Positions 32,211 through 41,788 of a stretch of DNA of 64,000 bases are shown piece by piece (position 1 is the stretch's first letter; each line of letters opens with the position of its first letter). Made by a program: the position numbers and the translations under genes. This stretch comes from Venturia oleaginea (Eukaryota; Ascomycota; Dothideomycetes; Venturiales; Venturiaceae), in contig JABMLP010000036.1 of the NCBI GenBank assembly GCA_013176395.1, forward strand, positions 1-64,000. Direction: 5' to 3'. The notes under the pieces were generated by a model. That model saw nothing but the letters and a program-made list of their open reading frames with translations, searched no databases and had not been told where the DNA came from.

Positions 32211-34078
32211 CCTTTTGCAACTGACCGGTTTTGACCGTACCTAGTAGTGGACCGGTGTTGACCGTTTTCGGCAGTCAGCTGGTGTCGACCGTCCAGTCCA
32301 GTATTTTGCTGGGGCTCCCGTATAACGTCCCATGTACTATTGGATGTATTCGGTGTATTGACTGGGCAGATAAGGGCTTGTATTGCGATTGTTTCGGTCG
32401 TCCTCTCGGAAAGAGGAGGAAGCCATTCGTCCTTGATCAACTGGGCCACTCGCCCTTGTAGTCTCTCGTCGTTCTTGTCATGTGGCATATCTTGATGTCT
32501 TCTTGATAGTGCGTCTGGTCTTTGCGCTAGTTTTCCGGCGCGAAATTCCAGCTGGAATTGGTACTCAGATAGAATTAGCGACCATCTTGCTTGTCTCTCT
32601 GACAAACGCTGCGCTGTCATAAAGTAGCGGAGATTCTTGTGATCGGTAAGGACTTTGAAAGGTGCTGCAACACTGCGTAGTTCTCCTCTCCAGTGTTCAA
32701 TGGACTTGATTACTGCCAGTAATTCTTTATCGTGGATCTCGTAGTTACATTCAGCCGCAGTGAGCTTGCGGGAGAAGTATGCTACTGGTCGTAGTTTTCC
32801 TTTCATATCCTTCTGCGACAACGTGCCTCCCAGCGCGTAGCCAGAGCAGTCGCACTCGAGTACCGTATCCAGGTCTGGATTCCAGTGAGCCAGTATTGGG
32901 GCGGAGATGAATAGCTCCTTCAAGACTTGAAAGGCGTTCTCATGTTCTTTGTTCCAGACAAAAGCGACGGCCTTCCGTGTTAACTTGATTAAGGGGTCGG
33001 AGAGCTCTGAGAAGTTGTCGATGAAGTCTCGGTAGAAATTTGCAAAGCCTAGGAAGGAGCGTACGCCTGTGACATTGACTGGAGCCTCCCATTCTTTAAT
33101 CGCGGCAACTTTCTCTGGGTCGACTTTGATCCCTTCTCCTGCAGTGATAATGAACCCCAGATATTTGACCTCCTGAACAGCAAACTCGCACTTGCTTAAG
33201 TCTAGCCGAAGTCCAGCAGTCTTGAGCTTGGCAAGAATTTGGTTAACCTTAACCATGTGATCCAGATAGTCGCCGTCGCTCCATATCAAGACATCGTCCA
33301 TGTAGGCTGAACAGCAGATATCTAGGGATTCCCGTAGGACTCCGTTGATGTATCGTTGAAAGCTCGCGGGTGCGCCAGCTAGTCCGAAGGGGGTAACTAG
33401 CCATTCGAATAGTCCAAATCGAGTGCGAAAAGCCGTTTTCCACTCATCGCCGTGCTTGATGCGGAGCCGATGAAATGCCGCTCTGACGTCAAGTTTGGTG
33501 TACCAACGCGCTGTTGCTAGATTTCGTAGGGTTTCTCGGATTAGTGGCAATGGGTAGCGGTCCGATCGAGTGATTCGATTCAGTGCCCGATAGTCTACAC
33601 ACATCCGAATGCCTCCACCTGGTTTCCTTACAAATAAGACTGGGGCTGCCGCTGGTGAGTTGCTGGCGCGTATCCAGCCCTTGTCCATATAGTCCGAAAG
33701 TGTTTTTCGTAGGACTAATAGCTCTTCCCTCGACATGCCGTATAATGGGCCCCAAGGAACTTCTGCCTCGCGACCTTGTTCATCTCGTATCAATTCGATA
33801 ACGTGATCGCGACCCTCTTGATGGGGCGCGATCTCTCCGTCTTCGTCGTCGAGAAAGGCATCAGCATGCTCTGCTATTTCTTCTGGTATCTCTTGTCGGA
33901 TTTCTTCCTCAGTCTTTCTCTGTTTTCTTTCTGCTAACTTGCTTAGGGCCTTGTTGATATCCGACATCGAGATAGCCAGCACTTGTGTACCATCCGGTCC
34001 ATCTCTTCTCAACCGTCGCTGGGCCCTTCCAACAATAGCTGCAAATACAGATCCTGACACTAGACAAGCCGCCCGCAC
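32156..34078 (-). CDS. Chromovirus 1 reverse transcriptase and RNase H
   Basis: This is a 640-residue frame. The RT domain (about 90-330) contains VDYRALNRIT, YTKLDVRAAFHRL and the catalytic YMDDV (residues 259-262). RNase H-like motifs follow (LECDCSGYALGGTL, YEIHDKELLAVIKSIEHWR, VLTDHKNL), with a connection segment ending RPDALSRRHQDMP. It is cut off from both protease and integrase by frame offsets. The first ATG is not a natural start; the protein would be made as part of Pol. Confidence 0.9.
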   Translation of the reverse strand: MRAACLVSGSVFAAIVGRAQRRLRRDGPDGTQVLAISMSDINKALSKLAERKQRKTEEEIRQEIPEEIAEHADAFLDDEDGEIAPHQEGRDHVIELIRDEQGREAEVPWGPLYGMSREELLVLRKTLSDYMDKGWIRASNSPAAAPVLFVRKPGGGIRMCVDYRALNRITRSDRYPLPLIRETLRNLATARWYTKLDVRAAFHRLRIKHGDEWKTAFRTRFGLFEWLVTPFGLAGAPASFQRYINGVLRESLDICCSAYMDDVLIWSDGDYLDHMVKVNQILAKLKTAGLRLDLSKCEFAVQEVKYLGFIITAGEGIKVDPEKVAAIKEWEAPVNVTGVRSFLGFANFYRDFIDNFSELSDPLIKLTRKAVAFVWNKEHENAFQVLKELFISAPILAHWNPDLDTVLECDCSGYALGGTLSQKDMKGKLRPVAYFSRKLTAAECNYEIHDKELLAVIKSIEHWRGELRSVAAPFKVLTDHKNLRYFMTAQRLSERQARWSLILSEYQFQLEFRAGKLAQRPDALSRRHQDMPHDKNDERLQGRVAQLIKDEWLPPLSERTTETIAIQALICPVNTPNTSNSTWDVIREPQQNTGLDGRHQLTAENGQHRSTTRYGQNRSVAKGCDLFEKPESYNFSGIAQ

Positions 34079-34113
34079 GTGAGCGAGCCGGTCTCGCGCT
34101 TTGGTGTTCTGTT

Positions 34114-34611
34114 CTAGCCACCCTTTTCTCTTACCGTGATGCGCTGGGATCCTTGACCAATAAGCAGCTTTCTCTTAGCTGCTATATATCGCACCCAGTT
34201 TCTCTCTGCCCATGCCTTGCCTAGTATAATAGGGAAGCTCAATCCTTTCACTATATACCCATAGACTCGCTCTGCTCGACCATCAATGTCGATCGTAGCG
34301 TAGGTCATGTGCGTAATACGGAGGTCTTCTCCGTTCTCGTGGCTCTCTTTAGCCAGTGCCAATTGTTTGGTGTCAATTGGAATGCGCGGTAGACGATGTG
34401 TTTGGACACTCTTCTCGCTGAAAGCAGCATAAGGGAGGCAGCCGTTATCAAAGAAGGATTCGGTGAAAGAAGTTCCGTTGATCAAGGTATCTATCAAGAA
34501 GGGTGTACTTTCCATCCTATCCTTTGCTGCTTTGATTTCTCTTATGCCTGGTAGCTTTGTAATGTCTTCGCCATGTACATCTACTTCAAACCCTCGTGCG
34601 CGACGATGCAC
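34114..34611 (-). CDS. Chromovirus 1 retropepsin-like protease
   Basis: This 165-residue frame occupies the protease position between gag and RT. The active-site loop reads FFDNGC (Asp55-Asn56-Gly57) where retropepsins have Asp-Ser/Thr-Gly, and the second conserved region appears as FPIILGKAW. The Ser-to-Asn change is a single G-to-A in the sense strand and would weaken or abolish activity. The assignment comes from position, the DxG loop and the ILG motif. Confidence 0.75.
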   Translation of the reverse strand: MHRRARGFEVDVHGEDITKLPGIREIKAAKDRMESTPFLIDTLINGTSFTESFFDNGCLPYAAFSEKSVQTHRLPRIPIDTKQLALAKESHENGEDLRITHMTYATIDIDGRAERVYGYIVKGLSFPIILGKAWAERNWVRYIAAKRKLLIGQGSQRITVREKGG

Positions 34612-34619
34612 AAGGGTAG

Positions 34620-35723
34620 CTAGTTTTCCGACTCTGATGAGGCTTCCTGTAGGGAGTCATTGGTATGCTGTGTGATTACCGCAGTGACCTGAGTCTTTGG
34701 ACGTGTTGCTGGTCGGAATTCGCATACGTTCGGGTGGTGCTTGGGCTTCTTACAGCGCCCGCATTTGCCCGCTTGTATAAGTGCCAAGAACTCTGTTTGG
34801 GATCGCCATTTCGCTCTAGGTCGTCGGTCCTTCTTCGCATCCTTTCCGAGTGTATCGACCCGAGCTATCAGTGCTGCGATCTGCGCTGAAAGGGCGTTGA
34901 TGCCAGTCATTTCGACATCGCCTTCTGCGTCACGACTGACTGTTTGGGGTGATTGTGGCCTCCCTCGAGTCGTTGGCGTCTCCTTATCCGTACTTGGATA
35001 GCGGCGTTGGTGGGATAGAGCCTCTGTCTTCGTCGCGAAGTACTGTACATCTTTTACGTAAGTGTCGTAGTCGTCCCTGGACAATCGCACTGATTTCAAG
35101 GTCTGTTGGAGGGAGTAGTTGAGCGCGTTGTTCATGATAGTGATCTTTGAGGCTCTTTGCGGCGCTAGGGATCCAGCTTGCGATGTCAGTTGTTCGAACT
35201 GCTGGCGGAAGTCTTCGAACGGTTGTCTGCTGCCTTGGCTAATCTTGTTCAGCTCGTCGAGAGCTTTAGCTTCCGCTTCATGATCTAAGAACTTGTCGTC
35301 CATATGCTTGATAAAGGACTCGGGTTCATAGGTGTCATGTTGCTCTCCATTGCTTAGCCATTGGATGACGCGTTGTTGTTTCTCTGTCGGAAGCCCGTTG
35401 AAGATGTTCGCGCATATTCCTTGATTGCTTCCAAGCTTCCCATTTTCAACAGTGATTTTTGTCTTGATCTGCCATCTGAACAGCGTGTAGTTGTCTCTTT
35501 TCCCGTCCCATTTAGGCCATGCAATAGCTTTTGCACCGATGTTCCCATCAACACTGACTGCGGTCAGAGCTGCCACCAATTGTTGTACGGTGTCAGGCGA
35601 ATTTGCTCGAGCCATTGAGAGTTTGTCGATTCCTTGCGTAATGCTCGCGATTGGGTCGTCGTCGGTAGTAGGGGTGTAGGTTGTAGGAGTCGATAGGGTA
35701 CTGTTGCTACGCATCAAGTACAT
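34620..35723 (-). CDS. Chromovirus 1 Gag
   Basis: This 367-residue frame lies just inside the 5' LTR. The middle has the Ty3-type capsid pattern (WPKWDGKRDNYTLFRWQIK, FIKHMDDKFLDHEAEAKAL, PFEDFRQQFEQLTSQAG). A nucleocapsid-type zinc knuckle near the C-terminus reads CGRCKKPKHHPNVC. Gag would assemble the intracellular particle. It appears complete. Confidence 0.88.
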   Translation of the reverse strand: MYLMRSNSTLSTPTTYTPTTDDDPIASITQGIDKLSMARANSPDTVQQLVAALTAVSVDGNIGAKAIAWPKWDGKRDNYTLFRWQIKTKITVENGKLGSNQGICANIFNGLPTEKQQRVIQWLSNGEQHDTYEPESFIKHMDDKFLDHEAEAKALDELNKISQGSRQPFEDFRQQFEQLTSQAGSLAPQRASKITIMNNALNYSLQQTLKSVRLSRDDYDTYVKDVQYFATKTEALSHQRRYPSTDKETPTTRGRPQSPQTVSRDAEGDVEMTGINALSAQIAALIARVDTLGKDAKKDRRPRAKWRSQTEFLALIQAGKCGRCKKPKHHPNVCEFRPATRPKTQVTAVITQHTNDSLQEASSESEN

Positions 35724-35748
35724 CTAGGTTTGTAAAGAACTGAATCTA

Positions 35749-35877
35749 TATTACGGGACGGTAGCTGGAAAGACGCAGCATACTCGTAGCCAAAGATTGT
35801 TTAGATTCAGTTAAGGAGTGAAGGTATCTACAAACAGAGAACCTCAATGAGGTTCTTTCTCTATACTAGGCTCAATC
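35749..35877 (-). repeat. Partial 5' LTR of chromovirus 1
   Basis: These 129 bp match the downstream part of the 3' LTR (one difference). About 47 bp of the upstream end are missing because element 2 begins at 35878. Confidence 0.85.
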
Positions 35878-36081
35878 TGTCACGTTTGACCTTGGACTTG
35901 ACTTGGAAGCATGACTTGAATTCTATGGGATGTGCGAAGTTGTAAGGATGAGGAGCTAACTAAGAGGTAGAGACGAGTCTAAGTACTTGCGACCAGTCTC
36001 GCGCTAGACCTGATCGAGCAGAACCACCACATTTTACTACGTTTAACTGTATTCGAATACCAATATAGTTCGATCATGACA
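35878..36081 (-). repeat. 3' LTR of chromovirus 2
   Basis: The plus strand reads TGTCACGTTTGACC to TTCGATCATGACA, giving TG...CA ends in both senses. It is 98.5 percent identical to the copy at 41789-41992, and two of three differences are C/T. Confidence 0.93.
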
Positions 36082-36165
36082 GTACCCCCCAACAAGGCCG
36101 AGGCGCAATGGTTCAAACTGAACTATTTCGCGAGGTGGCTGACAAACTTGAAGCATGATCGAATC

Positions 36166-36612
36166 CTAACCAGGCCTGTACCCGGTTGGTTTTGGTTTTC
36201 TTGGATATCTCTGGTGAAATTCATCAACCGCGCTCTTTGCGTTGTGCAAGAATTGAAGGGGTTCCCATGTCGGTAAGTAATAGCCTTCCCATTTAACCTT
36301 GTAGTCAAATCTCTTCGTAGCTTTGTTGAATCGTGAATCAACGACTTCATCCAGGGTGTAGATTCCATCGTTTTCTTCAACATCGACGGGAGGAGGTTGC
36401 GAGTCATTCTGGTTTGGAAACATCCTGTCGGAAGGGGGGTAGGCAGGGAGCAGTAGATTTGTATGAAAGACGGGATGGCAATGCATAGAAGTAGGGAGCT
36501 CGAGTTTGTAAGCGTTGTGGTCTAGGGCTTGTAGAATCTTGAATTTGCCGGCGAACTTGCAGTCGAACTTTTGGATGGGCGCGTGGTCTTGATATTCTTG
36601 AGGTTTAGCCAA
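36166..36612 (-). CDS. Chromovirus 2 Pol C-terminal part with chromodomain (frame-shifted)
   Basis: The frame continues the integrase C-terminus after the main Pol frame stops. It has KFAGKFKILQALDHNAYKLE and PVFHTNLLLP (GPY/F-type module), then a chromodomain (YTLDEVVDSRFNK, YKVKWEGYYLPTWEP). The shift falls at about 36570-36573, where the sense reads CCAAAAG; one more A would restore the frame. Either a real deletion or a homopolymer undercall. Confidence 0.85.
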   Translation of the reverse strand: MAKPQEYQDHAPIQKFDCKFAGKFKILQALDHNAYKLELPTSMHCHPVFHTNLLLPAYPPSDRMFPNQNDSQPPPVDVEENDGIYTLDEVVDSRFNKATKRFDYKVKWEGYYLPTWEPLQFLHNAKSAVDEFHQRYPRKPKPTGYRPG

Positions 36613-39600
36613 ACCCAGTCACCAACTTTGTAGTTTGGAGAACCAAGCCGATGTTTGTTCTTGAAATATTCGTAGGTAGCGCTGGCGTGGCGGATCTCGT
36701 TGTAGCAAATCTTCTCAAGGTTTGCCATGAAGTCAGCCATGGAATTAGCTTTTCGTGTCTCGGTAATTTCGTAGCGAGAGGCGTTACGGTCTGGTTGAAT
36801 TGGCGCTTCCAATCCGGAGCGTGGATCGTAGCCGTAGGCGGCAAAAAATGGTGTGAGTTTTGTTGCATTGGAGGGTGTGTCGTTGATCACGAATTCGCAG
36901 AGTGGTAACCATTCGTCCCAATCATCTTGTTGATAATTGCAGTAAGCACGGATGTAGATTTCGACTTGGGCATTCGCTCGCTCGGTCCCGCCATCTGTCT
37001 CGGGTTGGAAACTGGTAGAGAGGCGGATTCGGATTCCGAGGCGTTTGCAGAGTAGTTTCCAGAGGATAGCAACGAATTGGGATCCCCGGTCGGAGATAAT
37101 GCTTCGAGGTAAGCCGTGGAGGCGGTAGACGTGTTGGAGAAAGAGTAAGGCGCATTCGCGGGCTTCTGGGAGTTTTTGGCAGGGGATAAGGTGCTTGATT
37201 TTGGTGAGGCGATCGACAATTACTAAGAGGCAGGTATTACCTCCTTTGCGTGTAGCAGGTAAATCGGTAATGAAGTCCATCTGGATGTCTTCCCATCTTC
37301 GTTGAGGGGCTTCGAGAGTGTTGAGGAGTCCTTGGTACATTAGGTTGCTCGGTTTTGCGCGTCGACAGGCGTCGCATCGTGAGACCCATTTGTCCGAGGT
37401 GGCGTGCATGCCATGCCAGTAGCAGAACTTGCGGAGTTTGAGGAAGTTGTTAGCTTTACCCGGGTGACCTGCGACATTACAGTCGTGGTTCGCTTTCAGA
37501 ATGTATGCTTGTAGTGTATCGTCTTGGGGAATAAATAGACACTTTTTATACCAAAGGCGGCCGTCGCGTTCTTCGCAGTCCTGCATCCGCAACGTTCGGT
37601 GGTGGGTTTTGCCGTCGCGTAGTATTTTCAAGACTTCGCGTGGTTCTTTGTCTTTAGTCAACGCTCTAGCGTAGAGTTCTTCAAACTTGTCTTCGTCCCA
37701 AATAAGCTCTTCGTCGTCTGGGTCTTGCGAAGGGATGAATATGTCCGGAGGGGAGAACGGGGTGGTTGGGGTTTGTTCTTCAGCTACTGCGTCGTTGCTA
37801 GGTTTGTTCCATATATCGTTGAGGGGCTCAAGAGATTCGTCCCCGTCATTTTCGGAAGAGTCGCGGTAGTCTGGGTTTTTCTCGAAGTCTTGTGGAGAGG
37901 AGTGGTCACGAAGCGTAACTGGGCATAATGAAAGATTGTGGACTTGGAGCGCTAGTTCTTTTCGAATCTTAGGGTCAAGTGTGTGGGGTTTAAGCATAAC
38001 CTGTGACTGGTGCTGGATACGCGGGTCGGATACGTTTGAGGGGAGATCTTGGGAGCGGCGGGTCAAGGCGTCGGGTTTCGTAGTATCTTTTCCTGGTCTC
38101 CATTTGATTTCGAAGTGGAATTGGGAGAGGAATTCGGCCCAACGGGCTTGTCGGCGAGTGAGTTTTTTGGTTGACATGTAGTATTCGAGGTTTCGGTGGT
38201 CTGTAATAACTTCGATCGGGTCTTCAGTTCCTTCGAGCTCTCCTCGCCACTCTTCAAATGCGCGAATGATTGCTAGGAGTTCTTTGTCGTAGATTTCGTA
38301 ATTACACTCCTGGGGTGTGAACTTGTGAGAGAAGAAGGCGACGGGGTGTAGCAAACCGTCATTGCCGATTTGTGAGAGTACTCCAGCGCCTACCCAGTCG
38401 GAGGCGTCTGTTTCGACAATACACTTCTTTGTAGGGTCGAAATGTGCGAGGATTGGTGCGGAGATGAAGGCTTCTTGGAGTTTATCAAAAGCGGCGCGCT
38501 GTTTTGGGCCGAAGTAGAACGGCTTGTCTTTTTTCAGTAAGTCGGTAAGAGGTTTCGCGGTGGAGGAGTAATTGAAAATAAAACGGCGGTATAAATTGGC
38601 AAAACCGAGGAAGGATTGGACGTCATGGCGAGTGGTACAGTATTGCCAATCAATGATTGTTTTGACTTTGTCCGGGTCCATCCGGATTCCGTGGTCTGTG
38701 ATAATTAAACCGAGAAATTTGACTTCTGTCTGGTAGAATTCGCATTTGTCGATGTCGATGTTGAGTCCTGCTGCGTGCATTCGTTCGATAACCTGCCGCA
38801 CTTGAATTTTATGCTCTTCGAGAGTTTCGCTGTAGATTAGGATGTTGTCGAGGTACGCGGTGCAGAAAACGTCGAGGAAGTCTTTAAGTTGTTCGTTAAT
38901 ATACGACTGCCAGGTCACCGGGGCATTGCAGAGGCCGAAGTTCATAACTAGAGATTCGAACAGACCGAAGCGGGTTCTGAATGCAGTGAGAGGAACGCTG
39001 TCGGGGTGGACTCGGAGTGCGTTGAATGCTGAGATAATATCGATCTTCGTGAAGTACTTGGCTTTGCTGAGTTTGTCTAGGGTTTCGCGGAGTAAGGGAA
39101 TAGGGTATCGGTTTTTTCGAGTAATGGCGTTGAGTTTTCGGTAGTCTACGCAGAATCGTAGACCACCACCTGGTTTTTTGACAAAGATACATGGGGAACT
39201 GACGTCGGACTGGCTTTTTCTGATAAAGCCTTTTCCCAAATTCTCCTCCAGCCATTTCCGGAGGCATCTGAGTTCGTTCTGGGACATACGGTAGAGAGGA
39301 GCGTTGGGTAACTGGTCTTTCTTGTCTTCTTGAATTTCGATTTTGTGGTCGACGAGGCGTGAAGGGGGCAGTGAATCAGCAGCTTTTCTGTTAAAAGCGT
39401 GCGCGAGGTCGTGAAGGTCTTTGGGTAACTGGGGGCGAGGGTCTTTGTAATCTGGTTTCTTCGCCAGAAATTTATCGATATCTTGAATACTGATTGCGTA
39501 GATTTGAGCATTGGGCTGCTTAGAATTCCATTGAAAAGCGTGAGAGTTGACAATCTTCCAATCGCGAGGAGAGTCCGGGGTTTCTTGAGGGGGTGCGCGG

Positions 39601-40145
39601 GCACCAAACGGGAGCGGGATATACTCAACAGAGCCCTTGTGGCCCTGAAGACATTTCTTAGAACAGTGGGTACCGAAGTGAATACTACGATTCTCAAAAT
39701 CGACTTTCACACCGTGGAGGTTCATCCAGGGAGTGCCAAAGATGACTGCTGCGGAGCCGAGACGGGTAACAAAGAATTTCGTGGTTTCGAGGTGGTGTTC
39801 TCCGGTTCTGACGGAGACGTGGATTTCGTGAGTAACGTAAGAGGGTGCAGAGGATGCCTGTTCGCCGTCAAAGGCTTTGAGGCGGCGGGGGTTTTCGAGG
39901 GGAATAAAGGGAAAGCCGTGGGATTGCGCAAAATCGAGGTCTATGAAACTTTCTGTGGCAAAGGAATCAGTAACGGCGAGGGTTTTGATCGATTCATTAA
40001 GTGTAATTGGGACTATGATTGGTCTAGAGTCTACTGGTCCATCAATCTCTCCTGTTGATTTCTCTGAGTAACCTAGAACTGCCGAACTGATGTGGAGAAC
40101 ATGTCGTTTCGATTTGTTGTCGTGTCTCGATGAACGTCTTTTCAA
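36522..40145 (-). CDS. Chromovirus 2 Pol (PR-RT-RH-IN) with altered active sites
   Basis: The frame encodes 1207 codons. The protease loop reads TDSFATESFID (Asp60-Ser61-Phe62) instead of Asp-Ser-Gly. RT has VDYRKLNAIT, FTKIDIISAFN and YLDN at 431-434, where the second catalytic Asp is Asn434 (codon at 38844-38846, one G-to-A). RNase H (IVETDASDWVGAG, IYDKELLAIIRAFEEWRG) and integrase (HDCNVAGHPG, CDACRRAK, IQMDFITDLP, IISDRGSQF, GTERANAQ) look complete. The frame starts at TTG, overlapping the gag stop, and lies at -1 relative to gag, so frameshifting would be needed. The RT is predicted inactive. Confidence 0.9.
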   Translation of the reverse strand: MKRRSSRHDNKSKRHVLHISSAVLGYSEKSTGEIDGPVDSRPIIVPITLNESIKTLAVTDSFATESFIDLDFAQSHGFPFIPLENPRRLKAFDGEQASSAPSYVTHEIHVSVRTGEHHLETTKFFVTRLGSAAVIFGTPWMNLHGVKVDFENRSIHFGTHCSKKCLQGHKGSVEYIPLPFGARAPPQETPDSPRDWKIVNSHAFQWNSKQPNAQIYAISIQDIDKFLAKKPDYKDPRPQLPKDLHDLAHAFNRKAADSLPPSRLVDHKIEIQEDKKDQLPNAPLYRMSQNELRCLRKWLEENLGKGFIRKSQSDVSSPCIFVKKPGGGLRFCVDYRKLNAITRKNRYPIPLLRETLDKLSKAKYFTKIDIISAFNALRVHPDSVPLTAFRTRFGLFESLVMNFGLCNAPVTWQSYINEQLKDFLDVFCTAYLDNILIYSETLEEHKIQVRQVIERMHAAGLNIDIDKCEFYQTEVKFLGLIITDHGIRMDPDKVKTIIDWQYCTTRHDVQSFLGFANLYRRFIFNYSSTAKPLTDLLKKDKPFYFGPKQRAAFDKLQEAFISAPILAHFDPTKKCIVETDASDWVGAGVLSQIGNDGLLHPVAFFSHKFTPQECNYEIYDKELLAIIRAFEEWRGELEGTEDPIEVITDHRNLEYYMSTKKLTRRQARWAEFLSQFHFEIKWRPGKDTTKPDALTRRSQDLPSNVSDPRIQHQSQVMLKPHTLDPKIRKELALQVHNLSLCPVTLRDHSSPQDFEKNPDYRDSSENDGDESLEPLNDIWNKPSNDAVAEEQTPTTPFSPPDIFIPSQDPDDEELIWDEDKFEELYARALTKDKEPREVLKILRDGKTHHRTLRMQDCEERDGRLWYKKCLFIPQDDTLQAYILKANHDCNVAGHPGKANNFLKLRKFCYWHGMHATSDKWVSRCDACRRAKPSNLMYQGLLNTLEAPQRRWEDIQMDFITDLPATRKGGNTCLLVIVDRLTKIKHLIPCQKLPEARECALLFLQHVYRLHGLPRSIISDRGSQFVAILWKLLCKRLGIRIRLSTSFQPETDGGTERANAQVEIYIRAYCNYQQDDWDEWLPLCEFVINDTPSNATKLTPFFAAYGYDPRSGLEAPIQPDRNASRYEITETRKANSMADFMANLEKICYNEIRHASATYEYFKNKHRLGSPNYKVGDWVWLNLKNIKTTRPSKSSTASSPANSRFYKP

Positions 40146-41716
40146 CGAGACTGTGAGTTTTCCGAACTCGGGGTGTATGGGGCTGATCCGAAGCCGTAGC
40201 TTGTGGTGCTAGAAGAGGCGGTAGAACCTGAGCGTTCTTCAGGGCCTTGAGTGATCCGGGAAGTCTGGACGTTCTGTGGATACGCTCCCGATGCTCCTGG
40301 CATACTCATATTGCTAAAGCTCATAGGGGGAATGAAGTTTCGAGCTCCGGAGTTGCCAAACTGCATGGGGTCACTGGCGAACTGGTTGGGAGTAGTGAAC
40401 TGATTGGAGGGGCGTCCACGCTGGGCTTTCTTAGGGCATACGGCGGCGATGTGCTTCTGACCATTAGGCATAATTACTACGGGCTCTCCGCAGTATCCGC
40501 AACGGTTGTTGGTCTTTCGCCATTGGATATTGGCGGCTTTCTCTTCCAGGGTCCAGGATGCAATTGGTTTCATCTGGAGAGACGGAAGGCAGGTACCTAT
40601 GTCGGCGCCGGCACTACCGTTGAGGTTCATAACTGAAATGTCCATGGCATCTCCGAAAGCGTGAGAAGTGGCGGGGGAGACTAGGAATGCGCGTTGGGAT
40701 GCAGAGGGAGCGGTAGCTGATGTAGATGATCCTGAGAATACGGGAGCTTTTCGAGCTCGAGAGATTTTCTCGAATTGTTTCATGTTGGCTTCGCAGTTGT
40801 GGCACAGATCGATTAACTCCTCCAGTTTCTTTGTCGTAGGGACGTGAATCATTGCTCCGCTGAGTTCTGCGCTCAGGCCGTTGCGAAAGTTGACAATCAT
40901 AAGTTGTTCCAAGGGGTTTGCGGGTTCTGAGACGTGAGGGAGGGTGATTCCGGCTTCTTGGACTAGGCGTCGGAAGTCTGCGGCGTAAGTAGCAAATGTT
41001 CGGTTTGCCATCTTGTGGTTCTGCAGCTTATTCATAGCATCTTGAGTATCGAAACGAGCAGCGTAGCTGTCGTTGAGTTTTGAGATAAATTCGTCGAGGG
41101 ATTCAAAAGGCCATGAATTCGTAGTTTCGTTGTAGTATGGGCGAATTGTGGATTTGCACTTGTCGTCAAGTCGATTGAAGGCGTAAGTAACTTGTGAGTT
41201 TACTGAAGGGAATGCTTTGGAGTCTGCGCTGAGTTTTATCCGGAGGTCTAAGAGCCAGCTCTTGTATTTGTTTTTATCTCCTTCAAAGATAGAGATGTCG
41301 CCTTGGGTTGGTCGAGGAGCGGAGATTTCGCGAGGAGTAACGCCCTGGAGTTCTGCTCGAAGGGCGCGAGCTTCGTTCTCAGAGGCTTCGAGCTTGAGTT
41401 CTTGAATTGAACGGGACATGGTATCCTGGTCTCGCTGGGCTGTGTTGAACATATGGGAGATGGTAGCTAAAAGCTGGAGGAGTGGGAGCGCCGAAGCGCG
41501 GTCGAGAGTAACGTGTGAGACTGGGACGTATTCATTTTCGTTGACTGAGGCTTCGTCCGCCGGGGTTGCAAAGGTAGCTTGGATCTTCTGAGTAAGGGTT
41601 GCTGCGAGTCTAGGGGTTATAGAGAAGTCGTAGAAGGCTAGGGGGTTTTCGAGAGTACTGTTTTCGAGGGTGGTAGTATCGTCCGCAAGGGAGGGAAGGT
41701 CGAGAATTCGGGGCAT
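40142..41716 (-). CDS. Chromovirus 2 Gag
   Basis: This 524-residue frame starts just inside the 5' LTR. The capsid-like region includes ISIFEGDKNKYKSWLLDLRI, WPFESLDEFISKLNDSY and FATYAADFRRLVQEAG. A knuckle-like CGYCGEPV...AVCPKK lies near residue 420, with irregular spacing. The C-terminus is Ser/Gly-rich. Its TGA overlaps the Pol frame by 4 bp. It appears intact. Confidence 0.87.
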   Translation of the reverse strand: MPRILDLPSLADDTTTLENSTLENPLAFYDFSITPRLAATLTQKIQATFATPADEASVNENEYVPVSHVTLDRASALPLLQLLATISHMFNTAQRDQDTMSRSIQELKLEASENEARALRAELQGVTPREISAPRPTQGDISIFEGDKNKYKSWLLDLRIKLSADSKAFPSVNSQVTYAFNRLDDKCKSTIRPYYNETTNSWPFESLDEFISKLNDSYAARFDTQDAMNKLQNHKMANRTFATYAADFRRLVQEAGITLPHVSEPANPLEQLMIVNFRNGLSAELSGAMIHVPTTKKLEELIDLCHNCEANMKQFEKISRARKAPVFSGSSTSATAPSASQRAFLVSPATSHAFGDAMDISVMNLNGSAGADIGTCLPSLQMKPIASWTLEEKAANIQWRKTNNRCGYCGEPVVIMPNGQKHIAAVCPKKAQRGRPSNQFTTPNQFASDPMQFGNSGARNFIPPMSFSNMSMPGASGAYPQNVQTSRITQGPEERSGSTASSSTTSYGFGSAPYTPSSENSQSR

Positions 41717-41788
41717 AGTTGGTGAGGTTTGTCGACTGCGTAGACAATAGCAGCCCGACTTTTATCGTAAAAAGGGATCCTTACAAAC

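Larger units (their letters stand above)
30346..35877 (-). mobile_element. Ty3/gypsy chromovirus 1 (5' LTR truncated by element 2)
   Basis: In sense order on the minus strand the element has a partial 5' LTR (35749-35877), gag, protease, reverse transcriptase/RNase H, integrase with chromodomain, a polypurine tract (GGAGGGGGG, about 30525-30533) and a complete 3' LTR (30346-30521). The overlapping 129 bp of the LTRs differ at one site, so insertion was recent. Domain order PR-RT-RH-IN-chromodomain defines a chromovirus. Each successive frame is offset by the same -1 step (gag to PR, PR to RT, RT to IN), which single-base losses would explain. The upstream end of the 5' LTR is replaced by element 2. 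Confidence 0.92.
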
